DNA from: Chlorophyllum brunneum
Taxonomy: Eukaryota; Basidiomycota; Agaricomycetes; Agaricales; Agaricaceae
Reading direction: 5' to 3'
Assembly: GCA_963576785.1 (NCBI GenBank)
Contig: OY756151.1
Location: forward strand, 372,001-436,000
DNA: 64,000 nucleotides
Part shown: positions 36,986-47,785 of the stretch, piece by piece
How the letters are laid out: each line of letters starts with the position of its first letter
Position numbering within the stretch: position 1 is the stretch's first letter
The notes under the pieces: model-generated
Databases searched by the model: none
Told to the model about the DNA's origin: nothing
What the model saw: the letters and a program-made list of their open reading frames with translations, nothing else
Translations under genes and position numbers: made by a program

Positions 36986-37699
36986 TTGAGACTAAACTAT
37001 TGTAATTGATGTTTGAGTTAATATTGGTAGATTTGACATACTTTGAGGTTTTTTATGGTCAGCTCACTAAGCCTAGCTGTACCATAAAATGCCATGGTAA
37101 GGCATGCATACATTGCCACATAGAGAGGGCTAGAAAGATTGAGACATGGTCAGAGAGCAGAAATATAGTTAATGGTGTAGGGCTTCTGTTTTGGTCTCTT
37201 GGAGGTAGCTAGGGCTAATTTTTCAGCTTCACAAATCAGTATGTCTATTTCTCTATCATTTATGTCCCACTGGATACTATGAATAATATACTATGCCCAA
37301 ATCCCTATTGTATAACCATTGATAGTATGTTCTGCATATATTCCTGCCAGCAAAGCAATAAAAGTGACAATAAGATCATGGGAAGCTGGTACTTGCCTTA
37401 CTTCAGGGACTTTCTGAAAGTTACAGAAGACATGAAAAGTCAAGAGTCCTGAGCCATAGGAGGCTCATGTGGATTTATTCCAGGCTAGACTTGTTAGCTA
37501 TTTGAAGATTTTATTGTTATCTACTAAGAGAGTTGACCTTGGCTTAAGTGGTATCCATTTTAATAGCCTATCTTTGGCTAAGACATGTGGATGCAGCAGT
37601 AATAGAGAAGGTGTGAGGTTGGAGAGGTATGGTAGTAAGAAAATAGGAGTAGAACTGGTATTGGGCACAGGAGACTTGTTTAATGGATAAGATTTAGTT

Positions 37700-39700
37700 G
37701 AGTGTAACCTATTTTTGAAGTGCTTGGTAAGTGTATATTTCTTCATATTGGATTTCCATGGCAAATGTGTTTTTTTGGATATTCAAGAATTGATACTGAT
37801 AAGTTTTGGATTGTGATTTAGGTAAGAGATGGCTGTAAGGAGGATGTGCCTCTGATAGATATGTGGAATCATCAAAGTTAGATTGGAATGAAGCTGAGAT
37901 TAGAATTAATGGGAGAAGGAGTGATTTTGCATAATATTTTTCTTTTGATGGGGAATCAGCTAGGTTTTGCTGGCTCCTAACATATTTTGTGAGAAAATTG
38001 TAGTAGTGACTTTGTTCAAGGTCCAGGATAAGCTTGAACACCTTGTTGACTTGCTGATTTCTGCTTTTCCCTTTCTACCAGTCTTCAACAACACTACCCT
38101 GGGAAAGGTTTCCATACTCTCCATTTTGTACCAATGGTAATAGCAATTCCTACTTTGGAGCTTGCATCAGAGAAGGCTGCAATTTCTTAAGCTGGTGTAG
38201 GTTTTGGAATTAGGTACTGGACAGTTTCGCTTGAAAGTACAGTCTTCCACCATAGTAAATCATTATGTAGGTATTTGGAGGGTAAGTAGGGGATGAATGG
38301 TTGTTAAACATTCCTAGAAAGGTTTCCAGTAATGTTATGTAAGTGTGTTCCTGTATTAGTACCAGTGTCACATGCAGTAATTTCTATGCAACTTTTAGGC
38401 TTTGTCTAGGGTATGTTTGGGTTTGGATATCCATTGTCTATTGCTAAAGCATATTTTTGTCTCTTGGATGATGGAATTTTGACTGTGAGTGCTGTGAGAT
38501 CCCAAAAGAAGCCAATATATATGACCTAAGTACTGAAGGGTATATCTTTGTTGATTTCTTATAGGATATCCAGTATATCTGAAAGATTGTCTAAGTCTTC
38601 CTTAGAATATGTGAAGAGCTTGTCATAGTCAGATCATGGTAGTGTAGCAGATAGGTCCTGGATTAGCTTAGATATGTTTTCATCAAACTTTTTATCTTGA
38701 TTATTTGGCATTACTTTTTCTTTATACCAAATTCTTTCTCCTCTATATTGTTCACCTCCAGCTGCTATAATTTCTTGTACTCATGTTATTCTTTGCTTGT
38801 TGTACTCTTCACAGTGTTCTTGTCTAATCTGGAAAAATATGTAGTTACCAACCCATTTTAGAATTGGACCCAATTCTTTAGCTTATATTATTTCAACCCC
38901 TGCATCTGCTACTTTCCCATATAACTCTGCCCCTAAAGCCAAGCAAAATGTATTTCTTGTATTGATGACAAAAAAATCTGGTTGCTCTAATTTGACTAAT
39001 ATATCTGGCCACTATAATGGTGCTAAGAAAATAGTATGGTAGGCTTTCTTGACATCACAGATTACTGCTTCTGACCCTAGGAAAAGCCTCAAAATAAGAA
39101 GAGCCACTGTTAAAAAGGTTCTCCAGGTACATGGAAAAAGACTGGAATCAATAGAACTATTTATTGATGATGTCCCTTGAAAGAGTACATATAGATAGGA
39201 GAAATTCTGTATGAGACAAAAATTTCCTAGTTTTGGGATGATGCTTAGTGAGGATGTCTGAAATAAACCTATGAGATTTTCTATTTCACTTTCTCAGAGA
39301 GAACCAATATAGCAATCCTTTTCAATTTCCATGTTAACTGTAGTAGCAAAAGTATCATGATATGTAATTAAGGATGTGTGATTAGGTAGAGTATAAGTAG
39401 ACAAAATAGAAGGAATGCCAGTACTAAAGCCCCAGCAGAAGAAGTGAGGTATATTATGGTACTTGTGTTGTAAATTGTGTTTATATAACAGTGCTGCCCA
39501 GACATTTGGCTGGTAGGGTACACTAGTATCAAGCTTTTTGTACTTGAGGGCAACTCTGTGCTCCATGATCTCTCTCTCCACACCCAGAGCAACAATGTTA
39601 GATAAGGTGACCTGTGTCTCAGCACCCTCTCTTCTGCTGCCAGTCCAGACACAACTTCTGGCCATCTGGTATGAGGATGAGCCATCCTTCTCTCTTGCAC
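37700..39700 (-). pseudogene. RT/RNase H region of DIRS-like element
   Basis: Minus-strand reading: MEHRVALKYKKLD and HNLQHKYHNIPHFF (about 39560-39430), GIPSILSTYT, then RT blocks SIIPKLGNFCLIQNFS, WRTFLTVALLILRL and CDVKKAYHTI (about 39250-39040), VGNYIFFQIR (about 38850), the RNase H-like KWRVWKPFPG (about 38120) and RSQQNLADSPSR-like QNLADSPSK (about 37970). Order and motifs fit fungal DIRS-like pol. The usual WVDDH-type catalytic site reads WVGNY here. Confidence 0.75.
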
Positions 39701-39862
39701 TATGCTAGGGTCTTACTATCCCACAAAATGGAGGTATCACACTGGATAACATTGTGGGGTTCACAACTGATAAAGTAGGTGGAGAGAACTGCCTGGTTAT
39801 GTTAAAACAGCTTGCTAGGCTTAGCCTTCTTCATGGGAGAAGGCTTGGGTGTGTGTCTTTCT

Positions 39863-40173
39863 TGTTATAAACTATAGATAGACATAACATTCATATTATA
39901 TGTCCGTTACCTTTCATTTATCATTTTGCCATATTTGCTTCACCCCTTGTTTCACTCCATAAAGCTATACTCCTTCTAACTTGTTCTACTCGTACTTATG
40001 ACTCACTTACTCTGTTCTCTCTTATTATTAGAGCTTACCATTAGTATATGAAGTATAGTAATACTTGATGTATTCTTTACACTTTACCAATTATATCATT
40101 CCTTTCTCTTCTCTCTACTTCCTTGTCTTTATTCAAAGACTTGCAACCTGAGTTCTAGACTAAGGTCATAACA
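39863..40173 (+). repeat. Gypsy-1 solo LTR with target duplication tttct
   Basis: 311 bp, TGTTATAAACTATAG to AAGGTCATAACA, flanked on both sides by tttct (39858-39862 and 40174-40178). It lies within the DIRS-like element between ORF1 and RT. Confidence 0.92.
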
Positions 40174-40549
40174 TTTCTCATGAGAGTGATCAGGATGTAA
40201 AGCAGGGATACTTTCAGTGGAAATATGAATAAGAACAATGTTTAGGTGAGTGCAAACATTCTCAAGGATAGGTATTTGATAAGAAAACATAGTGGGAACT
40301 ACTGGCTGTAGTTGAAGCTACTAAAAAGATTCTGAACTAGTTGTACATGCTAACCATTCTAGCAAACATGATTATAAAAGGCAAGTATAAAGGAAGATCA
40401 TGTGTATGGGGGATATGTATAAGAGTAAGTGCCATATGTAAAAGATAGATTGTACCCCAATGATGGTGGATAGCCAGATAAAGCACCACAGTATGGTAGT
40501 GTCAAATAGAGAAAAGGTGGACCATATTGTATATCAAGGGTGCAGGTGC

Positions 40550-40670
40550 AGATAACAGGTATGCATCACATGTAGCATATAGCATGGAGTATAGAGCATG
40601 TAACATATAGCATAGAGTATGTAACATGTGGTACAGAACATGTAACATGTAGCATATGGTATGTAGGTGG
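40550..40670. repeat. Imperfect AT-rich short tandem repeat
   Basis: Repeated ATGTAGCATATAGCATGGAG-like units (variants of gtaacatatagcat) spread over about 120 bp within the DIRS-like element remains. Units vary in length and sequence, so this is decayed low-complexity repeat. Confidence 0.6.
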
Positions 40671-40849
40671 TTGAAAGATCAGTTATATTACCAAGGAAGT
40701 CATGGTGTGGTGAAATACAAGGGATAATGAGTGTTAGGATCCTACAAAGAGAGAACATACTTACTTCTGTGTAATTTCATCTCTTTTCTATGCTTCTATC
40801 CTATAAGCTAGCTTTTTGAGGCAGTCTTTGTTGATGATACTGATGTCAA

Positions 40850-42230
40850 AGACAGTCAGCCTAGCCTTGTTTACTAATTCCCTGTGTTACTCTCTCCAGA
40901 CCTGGGCTTGGTACAGGATAATAGCTTGTTGCCAGTCAAGGAGATGGTATTTGGGATAACTATGCAGTTTGAAGAAAAAATTGGCAAGCATGATAATATG
41001 TGGAGCTGGCCAACCTTGGTCTTTCATGTGGTAAAGGAGAATATGGTGTGCTTGGGACACTTGGTCCCATGTGTTCTTTGATGCTGATACTATATCAAGT
41101 GGTCTGACTATCATGAGAGAGTCACTGTGGGTAATAGCCAGTGCATCTCTATCTTGAGTGTAGTCCATGCGAAGAGCTTTGTTATGTTCCTGGGAGGTGA
41201 AGTACCAGAGTTCAATGTATTCTAGTTTCTGGATCTTCTTAAGCACCAAAGCTGATAGTTGGGCCAGTCCATGTTTACCATTAGCCCTGGGGAGAAGCCA
41301 TTGAGTTTGGAAGACTAAGGATTGTTCTGCTGATTAGGAACTGTTGAAGTTTTGGACATATTCTAGAAATAGACTATGAAGTCATTATTCTAATAATAGA
41401 CTAATCTATTACTTTCCAGTAACTTCAATCCGTAGTAACTTCCTATAAGTTGCTCTGCATACGATAAGAGTCATAAGTACTTGATAGATTATTCTACATA
41501 GTACCAATGACTAGTATACTACGTTTCGCAGTACTCTGCAGGCACTATGCCACAGTTAAAGGGAGTCATAAGGAACATTCCATGTATTCCTAGTATTTTA
41601 TGTAGTATGACTTGCCTATGCTTCAATATGTATATAAACCCCATGTAGCAGACCTAGCTCTGCATCTTGTTCAATCGAACAACTTCTTCATCATCACTTA
41701 TCTTCTTGAGTACAATACCAGTCTCGATCTCCTCGACTATAACTTGTCTACCTCTGACACCGACCATTTCATAAACAATATTTGTCTATCTGAATTACCT
41801 TTTTACAGGTATCAAATAGAAGCTTATTATCTCAGTGAGTAGACCCTACGTTCTCTCCCACTGTGTTTACTGCTGCTCCCAGCAAACAACTTGTTATGGT
41901 CATTTCCTCAACAGGAACATCAATCGAACTCTCCCTGGACTGCAGTGGCAGTTCAGGTTCTCTCTGCCTTTGCTGTTAGGCCTGGTCATCATTCTGTTGG
42001 TGATGGTCGTGATCCCCTTCTGGCTCCTGTTGAGGATTATCTTCCTACAGTTGCACCTTCCACTGTTGGACCCTAACCATATGGCTCTGCTGCCAGGCCT
42101 GCATAAGAGCTTCAGCAGCTTCACCATCTGTGATGTGTCTGGTCGCTGTAATCGCCTCCCAACCCTCTTGGAAAGGCTCTGCTGTGAAGTCCACAGCCTC
42201 TTTGAAGGTAGGGTTTCACAAAAGTCTTGG
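40850..42230 (-). pseudogene. ORF1 (Gag-like) of DIRS-like element
   Basis: Reads EPFQEGWEAITATRHI and AEALMQAWQQSHMVRVQQW (about 42200-42070), continues past the LTR-beta insertion at 41341 and on to EYIELWYFTSQEHNKALRM (about 41220), FKLHSYPKYHLLDWQQAIILY (about 40980-40920; first 20 residues shown) and VFDISIINKDCLKKL (about 40840). Basidiomycete DIRS-like elements carry an ORF of this layout ahead of pol. Stops replace Gln and Arg codons. Confidence 0.65.
41342..41913 (+). repeat. LTR-beta copy 3, solo LTR with target duplication ggaac
   Basis: 572 bp, TGTTGAAG...CCTCAACA, flanked by ggaac (41337-41341 and 41914-41918). Colinear with 7869-8439, including the TATATAAACCCC box. It splits ORF1 of the DIRS-like element. 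Confidence 0.9.
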
Positions 42231-42299
42231 TGGCATTATCTTGGCCAGAGGTAGAGAGAAGAGAGATGAAATGAAACAAGACTCGAGGTAGCCAGCAGG

Positions 42300-43243
42300 C
42301 CACGCAGCTTGGAGTGACAGAGAGAACATCATCACTTTTTGACCTAAAACCACCATCATTAGACTGTGGGAATCTCCCATGGTTGCATCTACCCTACCAA
42401 ACACCTTACATTAATCGACATCGTCCTCCTCTCTCATGACCTGATTCTTTGTCGATTTTATAAATCTATCCTTTGTTCTCATATCTATTGAGTGGATCGC
42501 AAAATCTGGCAGCCTACTCACACCTTGCTCTGCTGAAGGCTGGAAAGTCCTGCCTACATCTTCTTTCAGCATGCCTCAGGCACTCTCGACGAGGCCCCAA
42601 CTAAACCTGTATGCTCTGCTTTGCAAAGACCCTCAGGGGGCACAACTATGGTGATTCAACCAATTTACCCAAACAGCTAATAAGGAAGGGGGCTAGTACC
42701 TGCTCTAGGCACCATCCCTGCATGGCCCTACCTCTTGGGGAGACAGCTAGCATGTCAAAACATGTCGGGTCATCATAAGCAGTAGGAAAGGAAACCGTGG
42801 GAAGATGGGGGGAGTGAACAGGGGGAGAAACGGTTGAGGAAGAACCAGGGACTCGAAACGCATAGTAGAAGGCAGTGTCACTCATTACTAATTTATTTTC
42901 ATTTTCCAGTCCATTTCGCATTAGGTGGAATACCACAGGCCCGAACCCGGAGAATGGGGTGGGACTCCTCTGGAATCCGGTGGGTCTGTTGGTCACACCC
43001 GTTAGTAGGCCTGCAGCGACACCAACTATGCAGGTTACTGACAGCTGGAAGCTTCGGCACTCAAGCTCCAGGTCAAATGAGGGTCCTCTCGTTTCGGGGA
43101 GGGGGAGCGGTTTGCATTTGGATTTGATGAGAGGGTACTTTAGGTTTAGCCTACCTCGAGGGACTGTGATCGGGCACCCATTGTACTTCGGTACGCCCCT
43201 GAATACAGGGTTGATTTAAAAAAAATAAAATAAAAAAAAAAAG
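42300..43243 (+). repeat. Unidentified repeat-like segment ending in an A-rich tail
   Basis: From about 42250 to 43243 no intact gene is seen. The final part (42900-43217) is GC-richer and ends TTGATTT followed by an A-rich run (43218-43243), as expected for the 3' end of a retroposed sequence. Short open frames here lack recognisable domains. It forms the right border of the retroelement block; sequence right of it is host-like. Confidence 0.45.
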
Positions 43244-43335
43244 AGTGACGGAGAGAAGGAAAGAGTGATGGAGCCGTGACTGTGACGTCCGGCCTCACTC
43301 TGCTTGCTTCGCTCCCTCACTCCCTGCGCTGCAGA

Positions 43336-43419
43336 CTAACCAGGAATGACTTGTTCGATCGGGTTGGTGGAGGGACCACCAAGAATTTCGGCATCGGGTA
43401 CGTTTTCAATTTGTGCCAT
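43336..43419 (-). pseudogene. Possible orphan first exon, divergent from NACHT A
   Basis: A 27-codon minus-strand frame begins at a good-context ATG (43419; tacgATGgc) with IENVPDAEILGG and could run to a donor-like G|GTTAGT at 43341-43340. The next about 100 bp lead into the A-rich retroposon tail at 43243, so any downstream exons would be lost. Not identified; may be chance. Confidence 0.22.
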
Positions 43420-43705
43420 CGTAAGTTAGGAGATAAGTGACGATTTTTAAGCGAAAAAAGGGCAGGGACAGCGAGACTGCGAAAACAGATAAGATGAGAA
43501 GGAAATTTTCTTACGTGGGAGGTCTGCAAGAAAGACTGTTTGTGGCTGTATGGATTTTGATGGCCTAGACTTGCGTGCACTTGGACATCTTATCCATTGA
43601 TGAGTGACAAAGCACTCATCGTGGACTATAGAAGCATGTTCGACGCCTCGTGCTGTCCCTTGGCTAACAACCACCATTTCATACGCCGCTACTGTCTACC
43701 CTCCG

Positions 43706-45714
43706 ATGCCAGTCTTGGAGCAAAGCCAAGGGACCACCATCACGGGTGGTAACTTTGTCGATGCATCGGTGTCAAACGTTACCAACGCCTATGTGCTCGA
43801 TAGCAGTGAGTATCGTACCATCACCCAATCATGATCCTGACGCCAGCGGCACACAGAGAAAGGATCCGGTATTGAACTACTCCTCAAGTCCGCTCTCCCA
43901 CAAGCAATACACAACTCATCCGCTCGCGATCCTCCAAAATGCCATCCCGGCACTCGAGAAGAATACATTCGGGATATCACGGGTTGGGGCTCAGGCGAAT
44001 GGAAAACAAAGCGGGCACGCGCCCTGTGGATGCGAGGGCCAGCAGGTGTCGGCAAATCTGCGGTTGCTCAGACTTGCGTCGAGGGCATTGAGGAGTCCGG
44101 TCGACTAGGTGCAACATTCTTCTTCTTTCGGCCCAATGGCTGGAATGATCCAGCCAAGTTCATACCGACGATTGCATATCAACTCGCCACTAGATATCCC
44201 GCCTATCGTGACCTAGTTGACGCCATTGTCCTACGTGACTTCCTTGTACTCGATACGGCGATTGATGTCCAGTTCCGGGAGCTCCTCGTGAAGCCACTTC
44301 ACCAGTTGAGGGCTGAAGGTCATGACGTGGGGACGGACGCGGTCATCATCGTTGATGGCCTTGATGAATGCAAGACCAGGACTGCCCAGGATGTTATCGT
44401 CGAGCTCGTCACCACATCCGTTCACAACCAGACGACGCCTTTCCTGTGGGCATTTTTCAGTCGACCAGAGCCCAACATCACTGCCGCCTTTTCATCCGAG
44501 CATGCAAAGGAGGTTTCATTGCAGCTCATCCTCCCAGTATCTCATGATGCCGACAGCGACATCGAAGCATACCTTCGCTATGGCTTTAAGAAGATTCTTG
44601 CCAATTGCGGTCGTTCCCCCGATACGCCCTGGCCGTCCGTGACAGATATCCGCCAACTTGTTGATCAGTCATCCGGCTTGTTCGTCTATGCGGCTACTGC
44701 TATCCGGTACATTGGTGAGGACACTGGGATCGGGCATGAAGCACAACTGCAGGTGGTGTTGGAACTAGGTCGAAAGAACGTTGGATCGAATGGCAACCCA
44801 CTCTCGAAGTTGGACCAGTTCTATACATTGATCATGGAGCAGATACCAAAGGCAGTTCTTGCGAATACTCTGTCGCTTCTCTCTTTCAACCGTTACCCCG
44901 TAGGGGAACGCCGGATTCTGTACATTTGTTCAGTTCTTGGTCTTTCGTTGTCAGCTTTCTACACAGCCACCAGTAATCTTCACTCCGTCCTTGACATCAC
45001 AAAATCTGAATCTGGGATGCCTTATGTTTTCTCATTCTACCATGCATCGTTCACCGACTTCCTTGACGACCCAACGAGATCGGGCCCAGAATTTTGTGTC
45101 ACTACGCGAGATATTCGTCAACGGTGCCTCCGATCAACCGCCAACACCCTGTACCACATATCAATTAGTGACGGTGAGCACACATGCGTGTGTTGTTGGA
45201 TGATCACTTACTCGTCACTGTTTAACCAGCCGACATTCTACCTTGGCCTGATTCAAGCATCGATGTGGCAAGTGCCTGTGCATTCGCAGTGTACTACTTG
45301 TTCGTCTCTGTAGCACATAGTGATGTCCTAGGAGAGGATATTTTGCAGCAGTTCTCGCAGCTCAACTGGAGCAAGTGGCCGGAAAAGCAGTCGTTGTCGG
45401 CAGATCCGTTTTCTATTCATCCCTGGTTTGTTAATCAAGTCACTGTCAAGGTATGTTGTGAGGTTGCAAGGTTGCCAGTTTGGATACTGAATTATAACTA
45501 CCAGATACCTCGGCGTTGGCGCTCCAAAATCATCCGTTCATTCCGCATTGGCCTTCTCGACGTCGTACGACAGACTCTTTCAAACGTCAAGCGAGGGGAG
45601 CTCCATTTTGGGCTGTGGAAGGGCTACATCGTCGGAAGAGGGAACAGCAAGGCCTTGTTGGTACCAAATCATCTTGGTTATTATGAACTCAAACCGTATC
45701 CGGGCAGGGGGTAA
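43706..45714 (+). CDS. NACHT-domain STAND NTPase (NLR-like), copy A
   Basis: Four exons: 43706-43805, 43857-45173, 45230-45450, 45505-45714 (introns 51, 56, 54 bp; phases 1, 1, 0), encoding 615 aa. Exon 1 is a short module starting MPVLEQSQGTTITGGNF. Exon 2 has a CHPGTREEYIRDI linker, Walker A GPAGVGKSA (about residues 94-102), Walker B IIVDGLDEC (about 196-204), a sensor-like FFSRPEP, and a winged-helix end with FYHASFTDFL. The C-terminal exons give a small tail (WRSKIIRSF). No WD40, ankyrin or TPR repeats follow. Fungal NACHT proteins are implicated in nonself recognition and programmed death; that role here is inference. The start is chosen because all four paralogues align from this Met. 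A decayed fab1 piece follows about 100 bp downstream. Confidence 0.88.
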
Positions 45715-45811
45715 TTCAGTTCATCATGTTGTACGCACTGTATACTATGCCTTTTGATGTAAGCAATGTATCATTAGCGAGAAGTCGTTCCGGCTACAAT
45801 CACCTCTGTCG

Positions 45812-47000
45812 GTTCGTTTGATGCCAATTCATCAACTACGTCGTCTTTCACGGGTACCACTGCAAATAGCTTAAATATGGCTATGCGTTTCGTCTTGAGT
45901 CTACAACCCGAACCGGAATCCGTTCCAATGCATCCACCTCCCGTTCCACAAAAACCGCATCACAATTTACTTTTGGTGGATATGAACGACCGCATATCAA
46001 GTATGATGGGACGATTGGGAAGAGGTTGAAGTTTACATGTACAGTCGAAGCAGTTTGAGTTGATGAGGAAACGATGTGGACCTGATGATACTTTTTTGAA
46101 GAGTTTGGAGATGAGAGCTGTGCACTCTAAGGCTGATTTATTGGTCATGAAGAATCCTTTTTGTAATTGCAAGATTAATCAAACGTTTGATTTGAAAGGT
46201 ATTCAGGGACGGAACGTGAAGGCGAAGCATAGTGGGAAACAGAATTCGAAGACTTTGTTTGATGGGGAATGGATTGTAGGTACGTGTGATGTGTTGTTTC
46301 CTTCGAGCTGTGTGGAGTTGTTTATGGTTTGGTTGGGGTTGTAAATCAGCAACAGACACTTGTGTTATTACAGCCGTGTTCGAAATCGATTTTGAGGGAG
46401 GCGAGGAGTGATGCGGACTTTTTGGCGAACAGTAATATAATGGATTATTTGTGCGTCATATTCACTCAATTGTTATCCTTGATGTACTAATTGCTTATTA
46501 GGATTTTACTCAGTATTGATCAAGAGAAGAAACAGATCGCATGTGGAGTAGTCGACACCATAGGTATGTAGTATATCACGAATTCAATGATCATTTCGTT
46601 CCTAACTCCGTATCAGGTAGCTATACGTTCGTCAAGACACTAGAGTACAAAGCAATGCATTCTGGGAAAGACATGACTGTTATTCCGCCTGCAGAGTATC
46701 AAGAACGTTTCGTCAATGCTCTCGAAGATTATTTCCTTGCTTGTCCTGGTGTGTTCTCCTAGACTATATGGTTTGAAGATGGAGAGTTGATGATGGTTGA
46801 TAGATAAATGGTCAAAACCGTTGGATGAAACCAAGATTACAAGTGATCCTTTTTTACTTCCGAGTGTGTTGTGAGGCAATTTTTTTGTGGAATACGTTGT
46901 AGAATTATCTTGTCGTCCCATTTAAATCGAATTTGAAGGACTATATGGGCTGGATGGTTTCCAAAGATGAGATAGATGGACTAGTAAGAGACGGGTTGAG
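45812..47000 (+). pseudogene. fab1 3'-end fragment 1
   Basis: Matches fab1 from about 4250 to past its stop (about 5755). It has lost the kinase Gly-rich loop region: a 285-bp deletion between two tttggaga repeats (4566 and 4851 in fab1; fused at 46104) removes the exon with GGKSRSNF and one intron. A further small deletion near 46045 shifts the frame. The other introns, the DLKGIQGR and PPAEYQERF blocks and about 125 bp of 3' flank are retained, so it arose by DNA-level duplication, not retroposition. It starts right after the 3' UTR of NACHT copy A. Confidence 0.92.
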
Positions 47001-47785
47001 TTTCGATGGTTCGAAATCGCGCTGTGAAGTGAGGCGGCAAAGTTTATGTCAGTGAGGGTCCGCTGGGTAATACCATTTCAAGCTTTGGAGAGGCATCAGG
47101 AAGATCAGCTGCGATGTTGAAGGCCCTGAATGGTGGGCTGCATACTTCAATGACGGGTGCAGTACATGATACCGAACACAGTGCTTTCTTTGCCCTCGGC
47201 CTTGCACTGTAGAGACCGAACAAGCTCGAGGAGGTTGTCAACCCTGGTAGTAGAGTACATGTTGAAGAGTTGGTTGATAAATCGCGAGGGGGGAACGCTG
47301 GGAGGTAAGGTGGATGAGTGGCGTTGGCGGAGAGTGTCGAAGGAGAATGGGGAGAGAGATTGAAGAGATATCGTAGAGACAGATGCTTCGTCAATGAGAA
47401 CCTCTTTCCTGGTCCTCGCAACACTCCACAGCACACTATCCTTCAAGGTGCGGCAGGGCGAATAAGCTATGTCTCCTGAGAGAGCCCCAAGTAGAAGAGT
47501 AGCAGGGTTCAGATGGTATCAAGGGTTTGCTAGAGGGAAACTGAACCTGGTATTCTCGGACGGCCCAGTGTGGGTAGACACATGCAGTGCCGTGATACCA
47601 ACTATCCCCAGTCGAATGATCTCTCGAATCCGTCCCTTGAGTCAATCTGAATGTCTTGGGTCATGTGTTCGTTAGTCGTTCAACAGCAAACAGCGTCTAT
47701 AGAAGCATGTTCGACACCTCGTGCTGTCCACAGCTCTCTCTTGGCTAACAACCCCATCTCATAAACTGCTACTGTCTACCCTCCG
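47001..47785. other. Spacer between fab1 fragment 1 and NACHT B
   Basis: No intact gene. The stretch 47215-47340 (AAGAGTTGGTTGA, GAGTGGCGTTGGCGGA) is related to 59410-59520, suggesting an older shared sequence. The last about 90 bp (TAGAAGCATGTTCGAC, CTGTCTACCCTCCG) match the region upstream of NACHT A and probably include the promoter and 5' UTR. Confidence 0.5.

Larger units (their letters stand above)
35165..42240 (-). mobile_element. DIRS-like tyrosine-recombinase retrotransposon, decayed, thrice interrupted
   Basis: Minus-strand order: ORF1 (42230-40850), RT/RNase H (about 39700-37700), tyrosine recombinase (about 36985-35340). Having a tyrosine recombinase instead of a DDE integrase places it with DIRS-like elements. 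It was interrupted by LTR-beta (41342-41913, ggaac duplication), gypsy-1 solo LTR (39863-40173, tttct duplication) and LINE copy 3 (35588-36750, 17-bp duplication). Terminal or split repeats typical of DIRS were not identified, and stops are abundant. Confidence 0.75.

Noticed and set aside
40550..40670. CRISPR-like array of short repeats
   Set aside because: Eukaryotic genome, units vary in length and there are no distinct spacers; it is decayed low-complexity sequence.
42834..43219. Overlapping plus-strand frames of about 100 codons before the A-rich tail
   Set aside because: Two frames overlap without domains or codon bias; more likely the 3' end of a retroposed sequence.
47000..47040. 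tRNA-like GGTTCGAAATC box
   Set aside because: No matching A box or acceptor stem around it.
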